Assembly: GCF_905163445.1 (NCBI RefSeq)
Contig: NC_053191.1
Span: 6,076,001-6,140,000 of the forward strand
Source of the DNA: Pararge aegeria
Lineage: Eukaryota > Arthropoda > Insecta > Lepidoptera > Nymphalidae
Length of the DNA stretch: 64,000 nt
Reading direction: 5' to 3'
Positions 31,590 through 42,339 of the stretch are shown here, piece by piece; the first letter of the stretch is position 1; the number at the start of each line of letters is the position of its first letter. Below the pieces are notes generated by a model that saw only the letters and a list, made by a program, of their open reading frames with translations, did no database searches and was not told the origin of the DNA. The position numbers and the translations under genes were made by a program.

Positions 31590-31990
31590 CTAAATCCCAC
31601 TATTCTGTACCCATCATAACGTCATAAGTAAGCTGGGAATTACGGTAAGTCAGCAATTTACTGAGATCTAACTTACTCTTACTATGAAAATATTTTAAAA
31701 AGCTTACAATTACCATGGTGGGTTATGAATTAAGTAGATACTTACTTCAAATTTGTTTGTATGATTTCATGTGATAGGTAAACAGTTCTAAGGAGCTGTT
31801 GGTATTACAGAATATTATGAGTTCGCCGCTGAGAGTAATGTAATAACTAATTGATTATTAGGAAACAGAAGCTAGTGAATAGCGTAAATGACGCGGAAAG
31901 GTCAGTTATCACTGATTAAAAAATACAACAAAATTGTTGATAAGCACACATTTCTTTTCGGAATAACACAAAAGGTACACAATGAATACC
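31590..31990. other. No gene recognised
   Basis: AT-rich sequence between two repeats. No frame of note. Confidence 0.4.
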
Positions 31991-32000
31991 ACATAATCCG

Positions 32001-32277
32001 GTGCGGAAGCGAGAGCTTGACTCCACTTTCGGGTGGCCGAGTTCGAATCCCAGGACGCACCTTTAACTTTACGAAGTTACGTGCGTTTTAAGTAATAAAA
32101 ATATCACTTGCTTTAACGGTGAAGGAAGACATCGTGAGGAAACCTGCATAGTGTTCTCAAATGTGTGTGGAGTCCACCAATCCGCACTAGGCCAGCGTTG
32201 TGGACTACTGCCTTAACCCCAATTCTTATTGTGGGTACCCGTGCTCTGTAGTAGCTTGATGTGATGATGATGACGAA
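32001..32277 (+). mobile_element. tRNA-like SINE2, full copy with 10-bp duplication
   Basis: Flanked by ACATAATCCG at 31991-32000 and 32278-32287. Starts GTGCGGAAGCGAGAG; box B CGAGTTCGAATCCC is clear, box A is worn. Body: GTGCGTTTTAAGTAAT, CACTTGCTTTAACGGTGAAG, CATCGTGAGGAAACCTGCAT, GGAGTCCACCAATCCGCACT, and a GTGATGATGATGAC tail. The frame at 31888-32091 is not a gene. Confidence 0.93.
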
Positions 32278-32417
32278 ACATAATCCGCCAAACTTTATTT
32301 TGAAGATGGTACGCAATGATGAAGTTTTTATTAATTTCGTAAATTCATACATATAATACGAGTTTATGCAATATTGTAATTAATAATGCCCATGGTACCA
32401 CGTCTAAAACTGTAAAA

Positions 32418-32530
32418 TGTCGTCAATTTGCAAGCGGCTGTCCCGGCTGGATTGACACGCTTTAACAAGCAAATTGCGATCCCCGGACTAGAGATTAAGC
32501 GAGAATTAGATTTGTACTATACGTCACTAC
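32418..32530. repeat. TE-C (copy 3)
   Basis: CGTCAATTTGCAAGCGGCTG, GGATTGACACGCTTTAACAA, GCAAATTGCGATCCCCGGAC and TAGAGATTAAGCGAGAATTA. The best preserved of the three copies. Confidence 0.78.
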
Positions 32531-33645
32531 GGTTTCAATTACGTAAAACGTTTTAATTTGAGTGGTTTCCGTGGAATATTAAGTTCTGCGGAATGGTTAG
32601 TTAAAACGAGCTGAACGGACTTGTAACGGTTCAACCAGTCATTAATTGTAACATTGGTTAAAGTATCGATTTGTTTATTAGTTTTGTGGTAAATTTAACT
32701 TAAATCTATTTATTTATTTTTATTGTTCTTGTACAAAATCATTTTTAAACAAAAAATATTATAATTATTTAAGTAAAAAGGAATAGCTTAACCCTGCAGT
32801 AAAGATTTCCTCCGATTGTGAGTAAGTCGCAAATATATCTTTGGTGCATAATAAATGCTACATAGATAAAAAATGCACGTTTGGCTCTGCATAATTTGTC
32901 CACAGTAACAATCGTCATTAAAGCTCCGTAACAGCGAAACGTTTAATAAAGTAAGAACCTAATTTAATCATTATAATGTACCTTATATAACGGACCAGTA
33001 GTATTGGAATCTATATTACAAACGTAAAATAATTTTGAATGACAAGGAAAATCAAGTTTGTATGAATTTCTAATAACATTAACAGAACAAAACAGTTGAC
33101 AATGCTTGGACAGATGAAAGGTTTTGTGAAAGGCAACGTCGATTTATCGTCACATCACAAAAGACAATCGTTTATCTTTGATTTTATAGATTCCATGGTT
33201 AAATAATGAAATTAAATTAAATATATTTCTTATTTTATTTTAAAGTAGAATTTGTTAAACTGATTATTATACGAGCCACGTCATTTGAAAAAAAGTATCC
33301 ATATACACACTTGTAAATAACACCAATTGTAAAAAGTGTCACCAATAATCGTTTTTAAAAAATTATCATAATTTTAAGTAATATTTTAATTTAAATTAGT
33401 TAATATTTTAATTTAAGTCACTCCTAACTCTACTGTACAGAATTGATGGCAAATATTTGGAAGTGTGTGTGAGTGTGTCCATGTGTGAGTGTGTTCATGT
33501 GTGTATTAATTATTTACTTCAATATTATCTGGGGTCATTTTTCTGTTATCATACAGTAATGCATGAGGGTTATATGACTTTGAAAGTAATGACAGCTGAT
33601 GTTGGGTTGCCACTGTTTTTTTTTTTTTTATGAAAATTTTATATT
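32531..33645. other. No gene recognised
   Basis: AT-rich. A GTGTGA-type degenerate microsatellite lies at 33464-33505. Nothing else supported. Confidence 0.4.
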
Positions 33646-33649
33646 ATTT

Positions 33650-34030
33650 TATAATAGTATTGACAGACCAAACAGATGGCCCACCCGATGGTAATGTGGG
33701 TCATCAATGTGGGTCTTAGGTGTTAAGCCTCATGTGCCTGTAATTATAGCAGCAACCACGCCCTTAAGACCACGACACCAGTGGCGTGCACTTCATACAT
33801 GCATAAAAGCACTGCCTACCCTATAATTTATATACAGCTCGTATATGAGGAGGAATTTTGCCATTCTATGCAATTTTCCCGCTGTATGCATACCCTGGTA
33901 AGGAAGCCAGTGCACGCCACTGCACGACACAGTATTGCAACAATGCAAATTGGCAGCAAAAATAAGCTGATTGGCAGCAGAAATAAGAAGAAAGAAGAAG
34001 AAATAAGCTGATTGGTAGCAGAAATGGCAG
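33650..34030 (+). repeat. Family D repeat, split by a hAT MITE
   Basis: ACAGATGGCCCACCCGATGG, TTAAGCCTCATGTGCCTGTA, GCAACCACGCCCTTAAGACC match 41935-42262, 52440-52675 and 60660-60970. The MITE occupies 33779-33922. To its right, AATAAGCTGATTGG is tandemly repeated (33961-34016). A common lepidopteran repeat whose class I cannot name. Confidence 0.75.
33779..33922. mobile_element. hAT-type MITE, 144 bp, distinct interior
   Basis: Exact 8-bp duplication, CACGACAC, at 33771-33778 and 33923-33930. Perfect terminal inverted repeats CAGTGGCGTGCA and TGCACGCCACTG. The interior is unlike the copies at 869 and 21951, so it is a separate family sharing the ends. Confidence 0.93.
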
Positions 34031-34034
34031 TTAT

Positions 34035-36330
34035 ACTTCCCGTAACGCAAAAGTAATATTTTCCAAAATTACATTATATGCAAGGCACATTTACACACAT
34101 CGCATAACAAGTGGCTTATTACAATTATTGAATTGTCTTAAATTTTTTTTTGTGTATACTATATTATAGACAATTCCTATAACTGTAACTGTAACGGAAA
34201 CAGGTCAAGACATGCCTGCATGATTTGCCTAAGCTTATTATAACTAAATAAAATAGCGTGACTGTGAGCTGAGACCTAAGTGGACTTTCCACATTTAAAA
34301 TATAAACAGACATCACAATTCCATTTACCGAGACCCGGGGACAAGGCTAAACAATGAGGGGGAGACAAACAAAAAAGGTATTCCCTTTTATTCAAATGAA
34401 TCAAACTTTGAAAAGGTACCTCGGATGACTTTTGGAGCTAAAGACGGTATAACTTTTGTAATGTTATTTTCAATTCGGCATCTTTATTACTTACTCTTTC
34501 CAGTGTTATGTGGCTAGAATTTACATAATCAGTAGCGATATCAATCATGAAGGTTAGTATCGATCAAAGCATCAATGAAAATTCAAGAAAATAAAATTAG
34601 ACGCTCAGTATATGGGTAGCAACCAGAAAATGGTAACAAAAGTAAGATTACAAAGCGTTACCTATTGGAGGCTTTAAAGTTATTCGATTTTTGAACATAG
34701 CTGACGCACTCCCTGGAGGGAGTTATGGGTGAGGAAAACCTTGGTTATTTTTGGACAAACTCTTACGTTATATGAAAACCACATTCATTTTAATATCATC
34801 CAGTTATATAGTCGAAGGCTGATAATATCACTACTGGCCTTAACAAACATGCCGAAATTGTCTCACATGATATCATAAGAAATACATACCAATTTATAGA
34901 AAATATCATATTTCTAAGATGTATTTGCCTGTTATAGTAAGTCGTCCAAGTTACGACAAGTTAAGCAAGTCAAGTTGATAACTTTATGGGTGCCTGAGTT
35001 TTGAGGTTCGAATTTGGCATTATGCTTTTCCCGTGCCTGGGAGAGCACGTATAGCTCTCATTGGTATCTTACTTAAAACTTCGTGCGCAGTTATAATTTC
35101 GATGCCTTCGATGCCTTCGTAAAGAATCAGAGTTCTGTTTTTGTGTATTGAGTGTTCTTCAAGAAACATAAACTACCCACTCATAGTTTTTAAGGACCCA
35201 AGGAATACTATAAATAATATGTTTTTAACAATCGAATATTTTAATAACGTGTTTGTACAGTTTCGGATAGTAGTCTTACCAAACTAATCAGGCGAGCTCA
35301 TTAAATAATAAGATATGTAGAGACGATTTTGTTTGTATTTTGAGTATCTGTTTTCATCGGCTCACCGAAAAACCCCGCTAATAAACATGTTTAATGGAAC
35401 CGGAATCTCTCCGACTGATCACTTTAAGTCGTAGGGGATATTACAGTTCACATAATTATTTATTTATTATTCATAGTAATTATTTAATTCACATTCGAAT
35501 TTGCTTAAATGACCTAAAGACGTAAACTTACAGTAGAATGTGGGTCTCTATGCAGGCACATTGAACATAGTAGTAGCATACACAAATGTTCGATGTAACG
35601 TCCATACATCTGAATTTGCTTGAATAAACTTAAAGACGCTGTACTCAGCGTCTGTATACCAGTTCTTACTTGTAGACCTAGCATTAGCTAAGAGCTCAGC
35701 TTAGCTGAGTAGCTTTATTTTGATTAAACTCGTCGAGGCTTGAATATTTGTAAACACTGCCCTAAAAAAATCTACTCTTTGAACTATAATTTTAATATTT
35801 TATTAGCATTAAAACTACTTACTATTCTCGGAAATTTTATGCCCCAAAGATGGATGAAGTTCTTTTTTTTAAATTTAAATGAATACACTGGTGACATCCG
35901 CTCCGATAATGCAAGATTTCGAAGTCACCTTTCCAATTTAACTTATTTAAATCAACGTTTGTTAAGCAATGCAATTATCAGTATACAATGTTTCACAAAA
36001 ACGAATAGGTACAAACGTGAAAATTGTATCTTTGCGCGTTATATGCATTAGCTTTATATGTTACTGTCCTATAGTATGTATCAAGGCCCTATTTACTATG
36101 AAGATTGATCGCACTACAAAAAACATGGTGCAACTTTCCTAAGCGAATTTCGTGAAGGATGACCCAAATTTATTGAATTTAGGCCATCCTTCAAAAATAC
36201 TCATACGACGGGTTTGTGAAATTAATTACAATAAGTGGATGAACGAACATACAATGAATGAGTGATACATTGTTAATCGATTCCAAATCAATACTAATAC
36301 TAGGAACGCAAAAGTAAGTGTTACTCCTAC
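34035..36330. other. No gene recognised
   Basis: AT-rich. A fragment at 34995-35045 (GAGGTTCGAATTTGGCATT, CGTGCCTGGGAGAGCACGTA) looks like part of a tRNA-like SINE. A 103-codon frame at 35740-36051 has no domain. A small GCTCAGCTTAGCTGAG palindrome is at 35692-35707. Confidence 0.4.
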
Positions 36331-36334
36331 TAAA

Positions 36335-36480
36335 ATTCAAATTCAAAAATGTTTTATTCATGTAGATCATTTATAACAGATACTTATGAAGCGTTAATAC
36401 ATTTAACATGTTAACACTAATGTTAGTGATGGTGATAACTGCATTCGTTACCATAAAACGAAAGCTAGGAGGGTTCCAAA
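36335..36480 (-). repeat. LINE L2 3' end
   Basis: Minus strand: GGAACCCTCCTAGCTTTCGT, AACGAATGCAGTTATCACCA, TCACTAACATTAGTGTT, ending CATGAATAAAACATTTTTGA. It overlaps the sequence seen at 28140-28245 and gives the true 3' terminus of family L2. The frame 36408-36614 is read-through. Confidence 0.8.
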
Positions 36481-36516
36481 CGTCTTACGTCGTGTTCTTA
36501 TATTTATTTATATTTG

Positions 36517-36990
36517 TCGGCCGATTGGCGCAGTGGCCAGCGACCCTTCTATCTGAGTCCAAGGCTGTGGGGGTTTCTACAACGGGAAAACGTTTGTGTG
36601 TTGAACATGAATGATTTTAGTGACCGGGTGTTTATCTGTTTATTATAAGTATTTTATAAATATTATTCATAAAAATATTCATCAGTCATCTACTAAGATG
36701 CATGACGAATTTTTTTTTTGGTATTTATGTATATATTAAAACTCTCTTGGCCCTATCCCGTTCTCTTGCTGTAAGTCCTTTCTACAAAGGTTGCCTGTAA
36801 GAGATTGCTTGCATCAATCTGGCCGTCTTTGCATGTCTACATTGTTTACTGTATACCTACTCCTTAACTTAATGTCTCTTTTCCCGTGTGTATACGTGCA
36901 ATAAAGTGTTTCTTCTTCTTCTTTTAACATGCCATAACACTAGCTACGCTTAATTTGGGACTAGATGGCGATATGTGTATGGTCATAGTA
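36517..36990 (+). mobile_element. tRNA-derived SINE1, split by a LINE tail
   Basis: Head GTCGGCCGATTGGCGCAGTG, then a damaged box B (GGGGGTTTCTACAACGGG) and TTCATCAGTCATCT. After the L4 insertion the body resumes with CATGCCATAACACTAGCTAC, GGACTAGATGGCGATATGTG and GTATGGTCATAGTATATATT, exactly the missing SINE1 3' part. Confidence 0.88.
36711..36925 (+). mobile_element. LINE 3' tail, family L4, inside SINE1
   Basis: GGTTGCCTGTAAGAGATTGC, GGCCGTCTTTGCATGTCTAC, CGTGCAATAAAGTGTTTCTT then (CTT)n. It is colinear with the L4 ends at 47163-47345 and 49600-49745. I could not define a clean target duplication. Confidence 0.82.
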
Positions 36991-36994
36991 TATA

Positions 36995-37430
36995 TTTGAT
37001 TTATTTGTTACCGGTGTTTGCCTCAACCGTTAAACCAATATTTATATTATTTGGTACAGATATAGCTTTCAAGAACCAATAATTGTGTTTTCGAGAAGGT
37101 AAAGCCCTCAGTTGACGTTTTAGCATGTAACCACATACCCATGTAGTGGATAAGGCGGAGACCTTATTATAATTTACCTTATGAGTCTGATGCGAAGAGG
37201 ACTTCTCCGAAAGGGTCCGGAATTATATTATGCGGTTGCTCTGGGAGACTGAATGAGTTTGCTGTTAAAAGGGGATTCAAATCTTACTCCTTCGAAATAA
37301 AGACTACTCCACAAATAAAATATTACCAAGAAGGGCTGAATGCAGACAGGCAGAAATAATATGCCAAAAGCAAAAAAACAAGTTTGTATTACAGTTTGAA
37401 GATGACAATATAGTTACGATCCCATTTAAT
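36995..37430. other. No gene recognised
   Basis: AT-rich, nothing supported. Confidence 0.4.
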
Positions 37431-37436
37431 GTGGCA

Positions 37437-37515
37437 ACGAGACAATCATCTTCCCCGGCACAGCGGTGAGCCCTGTAGTTTTATATTAGAGGTCCCTGGT
37501 TCGACTCTTTTTAAT
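37437..37515 (+). repeat. tRNA-like SINE head fragment
   Basis: CCCCGGCACAGCGGTGAGCC, TGTAGTTTTATATTAGAGGT, CCCTGGTTCGACTC: box B GGTTCGACTC is clear, box A less so. A short related piece lies near 15315. Confidence 0.6.
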
Positions 37516-37544
37516 GAACAATTTGAGAATTAATAATTTCAGAA

Positions 37545-37768
37545 TTTACTTTGGTCTGGTCTGGCGGTAGGCTTCGCCCGTGGCCAGTTACCACCCTACC
37601 GAAATAGACGTGCCGCTAAGTGATTCAGCAATTCGGTACGATGTCGCGTAGAAATCGATGAGTAGTATTAATTTAAAAAAACTGCCATACCCCTAACAGG
37701 TTAGGCCGCTACCGCTTCAACAAGTTGAGATAGCAGACAGGGGCTAACTTGTAGTGGATTAAAACTAT
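37545..37768 (+). repeat. Family E repeat, near complete
   Basis: GGTAGGCTTCGCCCGTGGCC, AGTTACCACCCTACCGAAAT, AGACGTGCCGCTAAGTGATT, GGTACGATGTCGCGTAGAAA, AACAGGTTAGGCCGCTACC and GGGGCTAACTTGTAGTGGAT. The best copy in the window. Confidence 0.82.
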
Positions 37769-37974
37769 TAACAATTATATTATGATATAATAGAAAGGTC
37801 TAGGGTAACATTCTAATAACGTTAGAATCTAAAATTGTTTATAAGATATTAAACTTCTTGACGTAGAATACTTCGTAGTAACTATTATCAAAACGTTTCT
37901 GCTTAATGGCCCATAAACGTAATTAAGAGCAGTACCTTCTTTGTAATGAGATTCCTTACATTTACATTCCATAA

Positions 37975-38200
37975 CTAGCTATTAACCACGGCTTCACTCC
38001 TTAGGGACTATTATTAACTCTAGAAACTCCCTGAATTTTTCAGTCTAATAAGTCACCAATGGCTATCTCTGTGTCAAATTTCGTCAATATTGATGCAGTG
38101 GAATATATGTAACAAGTAAAACACTAATGTTTTTCTAAATTCTTGGGAATATTATTTTTTTATATCCCCTTAATGTACGCGTCTAGGATACCAGCTATAT
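37975..38200 (-). mobile_element. Decayed Helitron
   Basis: The left end ACTAGCTATTAACCACGGCT followed by TCACTCC looks like a mutated GCCACGGGCAACAGCTAGT terminus in reverse. Internal GTGTCAAATTTCGTCAATAT and TTGATGCAGTGG are Helitron-like. The 5' end is unclear. Confidence 0.4.
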
Positions 38201-38254
38201 CAGTGCCAAAATATGTTAAGTTTGGCTTTATTCTTTTTAAATGTATAGACTAGC

Positions 38255-38335
38255 TCTCGACCGCAATCACACCCGAAAATAAGTGATGATGCGACCTAAT
38301 ATGGAGCGCGCTCGCCTAGGAGATACCTATTCACT
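38255..38335 (-). repeat. Family E 3' fragment
   Basis: CGACCGCAATCACACCCGAA, AATAAGTGATGATGCGACCT, AATATGGAGCGCGCTCGCCT is the reverse of the family E end at 15620-15710. Confidence 0.7.
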
Positions 38336-38384
38336 GTTTATCTTAAGGAATTATATTATAGGTATCCTGGAAGATAAAATAAAT

Positions 38385-38660
38385 AAATAAACAAATAAAT
38401 ATACTACGACAATACACACACACCGCCATCTAGCCCCAAAGTAAGCGTAGCTTGTGTTATGGGAACTGAGATAACTGATGAATATTTTTATGAATAATAT
38501 ACATAAATACTTAGAATATAAATATAAACACCCAGACACTGACAAACATTCATGTTCATCACACAAACATTTTCCAGTTGTGGGAATCGAACCCACGGCC
38601 CTGGGGACCCACGACTCAGAAAGCAGGTTTGCTGCAAACTGCGCCAATCGGCTGTCAAAA
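38385..38660 (-). mobile_element. tRNA-derived SINE1
   Basis: Minus strand: box A TGGCGCAGTTTGCAGC, box B GGTTCGATTCC, with a few extra bases (GTCCCCAGG) ahead of box B. The body and GTCGTAGTATATTTATTTGT tail match 6878-7142. Frames here on either strand (38351-38813) are SINE read-through. Confidence 0.9.
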
Positions 38661-38844
38661 TGGAAGCTGGAAGGGCATTTCATATCTTTGCGGTGCGATT
38701 CAGGAACGAGTAAGCAAAACGAGTACGAGCCCAAAGGACATCAACTACGTGACGGTGTAGATCCTTACGATGCCTTGCAGTTAGATTGTAGACAAACGAA
38801 CCAAATTAAATAGTTCCTAAGCACACTCTCCGAAGTATATCTTG

Positions 38845-38920
38845 TAAAATAAATAAATATAAATATAGTTAGACAATACACACATCCATCCATCCATCCA
38901 TCTATCCCCAAAGTAAAAGA
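38845..38920 (-). repeat. SINE1 3' end with a CATC microsatellite
   Basis: Reads AATAAATAAATATAAATATA, GACAATACACACATC, then (CATC)n expanding into CTATCCCCAAAGTAA. The microsatellite sits exactly where SINE1 has CACATCGCCATCTAGCCCC. Confidence 0.7.
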
Positions 38921-38924
38921 AGAA

Positions 38925-39785
38925 ATGTGTAGAAATAAGTATAAAATTTAAAAAAAATTAAGAATATACTGGATGACCAGTAAAATTCCTTGCAACGTGT
39001 TTGCTATTAATTCTAATAATTTACCATGATACCATGACCTTTATAGACGAACCAACATTTAAAGATGAATATAACTAAATAACCTTATCTACTGAGTGTT
39101 ATATCCACGGTATAATAAACAAAGGTGGCAATGTCAAACAATGGCCACGTTCCTATAATCCAATCAGGCTGTGAATCGAATCGTAATGAACCCCGACCCT
39201 CATCCGAGGTTTAATTGCTTATCATCCGATGATAAAACTCAAGATTAAATAGATATTTGTGCTTTGGCTTTTGTGGAATGATTTATTGCTACCCTTGGAG
39301 TATGACTGCAATATAAATTAGGTTTGAGATATAAATCGTGTTCAACGTACGTTTCGGCTGGAAATGTTATTTATATTATTTCGTTTCGAGGGTCGAACTA
39401 GTGTTATTTTATGCATGTACATCGATTTATTAGCAATTTCAATAATCGCATTTTTTTAGTTTATTTTCTGAATGATATGATTTTCAGATGTTGAGTTTAC
39501 GTTTAGTGGCAACAGTCCAATTATTATTATCTTTTATCTTTTATTTCTTACAATTTTACACCGCTATAAATTATCTTAAATATTTAAAAACCGCAATAGC
39601 TTAACTACGAGGAAAAATATATAATCCACTTTTTTTTCTAGCCCTAATCCCACATACTAGGGACTTTAATTTATATTGTTTCGGTCGCAAACTTCTCAAT
39701 TATCAACTAGGCAATCTAAAGTACCTCAAAATATATTACCTCTTTCTACCTCTAATCCACTTTTTAACCTCATAGCTCCAACTTC
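38925..39785. other. No gene recognised
   Basis: AT-rich, nothing supported. Confidence 0.4.
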
Positions 39786-39789
39786 AATC

Positions 39790-39875
39790 TGAAAAGGCAG
39801 AAGTGCGTGCCGAAGTCCTAACTGGGTCCCCTTGATGGGGAAGCCGAAGCCACGAGGCTATCATTCCTTATTTAA
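39790..39875 (-). repeat. tRNA-like SINE head fragment
   Basis: AAGTGCGTGCCGAAGTCCTA, ACTGGGTCCCCTTGATGGGG and AAGCCGAAGCCACGAGGCTA align with the SINE3 head in reverse. Confidence 0.6.
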
Positions 39876-39919
39876 TTCTTTTACAGTTAACATCAAATGT
39901 AACCTACCAAGTTAAATTT

Positions 39920-40065
39920 TTGCTGTGATAGCCTAGTGGATAGAGCTTTGGTCTCTCTTTTGTTGTGAGTTTTGTCCGACCGGACATTTGCGTTTTTAAT
40001 TCAAGAATTTTAAAGTACCACTTACTTTAACGGCAAAGAAAAAAACTAATCTAAAATAAATTTCT
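39920..40065 (+). repeat. tRNA-like SINE head, plus strand
   Basis: TGTGATAGCCTAGTGGATAG is a good pol III box A. Box B is worn (GTTTTGTCCGACC). Then GCGTTTTTAATTCAAG and CCACTTACTTTAACGGCAAA continue as in SINE2. A SINE2 tail (GTGGGCCGGTATGGGTTGAT, 40299-40318) lies beyond the MITE at 40105-40268, so one SINE may have been split. Confidence 0.6.
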
Positions 40066-40104
40066 ATCTAATTCTGACGCTGTCTAAAAACTGTATCCTC
40101 TTCT

Positions 40105-40268
40105 CAGTGGCGTGCGTAGAGGGTATATAAAATGAAGAAAATCTCTAGTTTGAGTTATGGGTAGACTTTTTATAACTCTTACAATGCCTATCCTTAAGTT
40201 TTCTATAACTCGTACTGGAGATTTTTTTTAAAATAATATCATCTGTATACCCTCTATGCACGCCACTG
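40105..40268. mobile_element. hAT-type MITE, 164 bp
   Basis: Ends CAGTGGCGTGCGTAGAGGGT and CCTCTATGCACGCCACTG. The interior AAAATCTC...AACTCTTACAATGCCTAT matches 21951-22108. No matching 8-bp duplication remains (CCTCTTCT left, CCCCGGCG right). Confidence 0.85.
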
Positions 40269-40616
40269 CCCCGGCGCGGCGTAGAAGGTGGCGAAGGCGG
40301 TGGGCCGGTATGGGTTGATATGATGACTAACAATTGTAGTTTATTGTAACAAATATTTATAGTCAATGTGTTTTTCAGTGTGCTATCACTATACTATAAT
40401 ACAATACACACCAAAACCATAAACACCAGCATTTATTCTTAGCTCCCTATATATATAACAAGATCAATAAAAAAATCAATATCTATCCTATGACTAAATA
40501 CCTAGCTAAAAAGAAAATTACTACATGGCTATTGCAAATGAGCTATGATCAAACGGAAGAGTTCATTCTATCAAATATATGACATCCCTAGCCATCCTGT
40601 AGTACGTATCTATAAT

Positions 40617-40619
<3 letters not shown>

Positions 40620-40669
<50 letters not shown>

Positions 40670-40679
40670 AAACACACAC
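40620..40679. repeat. (CA)n microsatellite
   Basis: About 60 bases of CA with two AAA interruptions near the right end. Confidence 0.97.
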
Positions 40680-40689
40680 TAAATCTAGT

Positions 40690-40835
40690 GGAACATTTGT
40701 ATAATTACTGTACTAAAACTCGGAGGTGGGCGGTGGTACATGCAGCACAGTTTTTACTATTGCAGTGCCACCCTTGCTAGTATTTTAAGTGCCATTGTAA
40801 CTGTTCCAAATAAAGATTTATTATTATTATTATTC
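40690..40835 (+). repeat. LINE-like 3' end with (ATT)n tail
   Basis: Ends AACTGTTCCAAATAAAGATT then TATTATTATTATTATT, an AATAAA signal plus simple tail typical of non-LTR insertions. The upstream part (GGTGGGCGGTGGTACATG) is not identified. Confidence 0.6.
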
Positions 40836-40839
40836 CAGC

Positions 40840-41835
40840 ACCTCGGGACGCCAAAATACTTTGAGTGCCTAGACTACGTAGGTATCTACCCCGTGCGATG
40901 TCACTTAAGCTAGTCGTCGTGAGCTGAGCTTCGACGCTAGGCGACGGATATCTTTTACCCATTTTTCTGCTTGGGCTGAAAAGTATATATTTTCTATCGG
41001 GCGTGAAAATGTAGAGCTATGAAATTTTAAGAAAAACGATCTCTATAAGAATAATAAAAAAGTATTCCGGTACAGAATACCTTTATAATTTGCTTTGAGC
41101 AATCATGTAAATTTGTAAGACGATGAAGCATACTGTTTTTGTTGGTATAGAGGTAGACGGTATAAAGGCACATTTAGCAGTATTTATTAAGAAAATCCAT
41201 TTAAATGTTTTTCAGAAGCTCTCCCGGATACGAGGAATTTATTACAGCCAGTTATGCTACTTTTGAACAGGGTGTTTATTCACCATTACACTAGGTGGAT
41301 TAGCACAAATTATTAAAGGTTATTTAAGCAAAAATAAACCTTAATCCTTTTCAAAACCATTGAAAATACATTGTATGATGTCACTTAAGATTTCTACCCG
41401 AGATTCTGCTCGAAACCTGTACTCTGGGATACACCCCAAACATTATAAAGTTGTATAACAAGCATATTTACATTGTCTTTTACACCTGTAAGGTAATACC
41501 GGCTGTACTTAATTAAAAATTTCTTGATATTATTCGGGTGATAACGAGGGTCATATTTACTAATGGTGAAAGCGTTCATTGTTGAAACCATGCCCAGGTA
41601 ATCATCTGGATAGTTAACCGAACTTTGTTGGTACAGTTTACCCTTTTTTACGTCATTTGGAGAGCATCATTGGTTTTTGGTAAGCTCTAACATTTTATAA
41701 TAATGTTTAGTATTCTATAATAAACATCGTTATAGCTTAGAGGTTACTTCAGTTTTCCTTTCGCACGTGGTATCCAACACTAACTTTAAAGTAAAACAAG
41801 TTATGTGTAAGTTATTTCTTAAATTTAAGCAATTT
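40840..41835. other. No gene recognised
   Basis: AT-rich. The 65-codon minus-strand frame at 41394-41591 has no domain. Confidence 0.4.
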
Positions 41836-41839
41836 AGTG

Positions 41840-41895
41840 TCACTTGCTTCAACGGTAAAGGAAACCATCGCACCAGGACAGAACCTGCATCGTAA
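41840..41895 (+). repeat. SINE2 fragment
   Basis: CACTTGCTTCAACGGTAAAG, GAAACCATCGCACC and GAACCTGCATCG match the middle of SINE2. Confidence 0.6.
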
Positions 41896-41934
41896 ATCGT
41901 AATATTATATGTTCATTATCATTTTGATAGCAAT

Positions 41935-42262
41935 AATTGGACCGGTTTCCAAGCAGATGACCCACCCTCCTGGGAAATCCTCATTGATACCATCCACAGG
42001 ATGGTATCAATGAGGATTTCCCCACGTGAAAAAAAAATGTGGATAACCATCGCCTATAAACAATGTAACACTTCGCCCTGCAAGGAACACGTCCTGCAAA
42101 GTGCAAGCATTTGTCCATCAACCTGATGTTGTTTTAAGCCTCATGTGTCTGTCTCAAGTACACCGGAAATCACGTCCTTTAGACCGAGACACATCAATGG
42201 CTGCTTTCGGCAGTATTTCCTATGATGAGCTCTATCACATAAAGCTCTACTACTACTACTAT
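41935..42262 (+). repeat. Family D repeat with a fold-back
   Basis: CAAGCAGATGACCCACCCTC, AACCATCGCCTATAAACAAT, ACACGTCCTGCAAAGTGCAA, TTAAGCCTCATGTGTCTGTC and CACGTCCTTTAGACCGAGAC align with 60660-60970. The segment 41972-42022 is a perfect hairpin absent from the other copies. Confidence 0.78.
41972..42022. repeat. Perfect 24-bp inverted duplication
   Basis: The arm 41972-41995 (GGGAAATCCTCATTGATACC...) and 41999-42022 are perfect reverse complements with the three-base loop ACA. Confidence 0.96.
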
Positions 42263-42339
42263 TTTTGAACACCAACGGCTACTTTATAGTATATTTTATT
42301 TAAAAGTTCAATTGATAGGTGTAAAAAAAATATATATAC

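Noticed and set aside
40620..40679. CRISPR-like or regulatory tandem array
   Set aside because: A plain (CA)n microsatellite without spacers.
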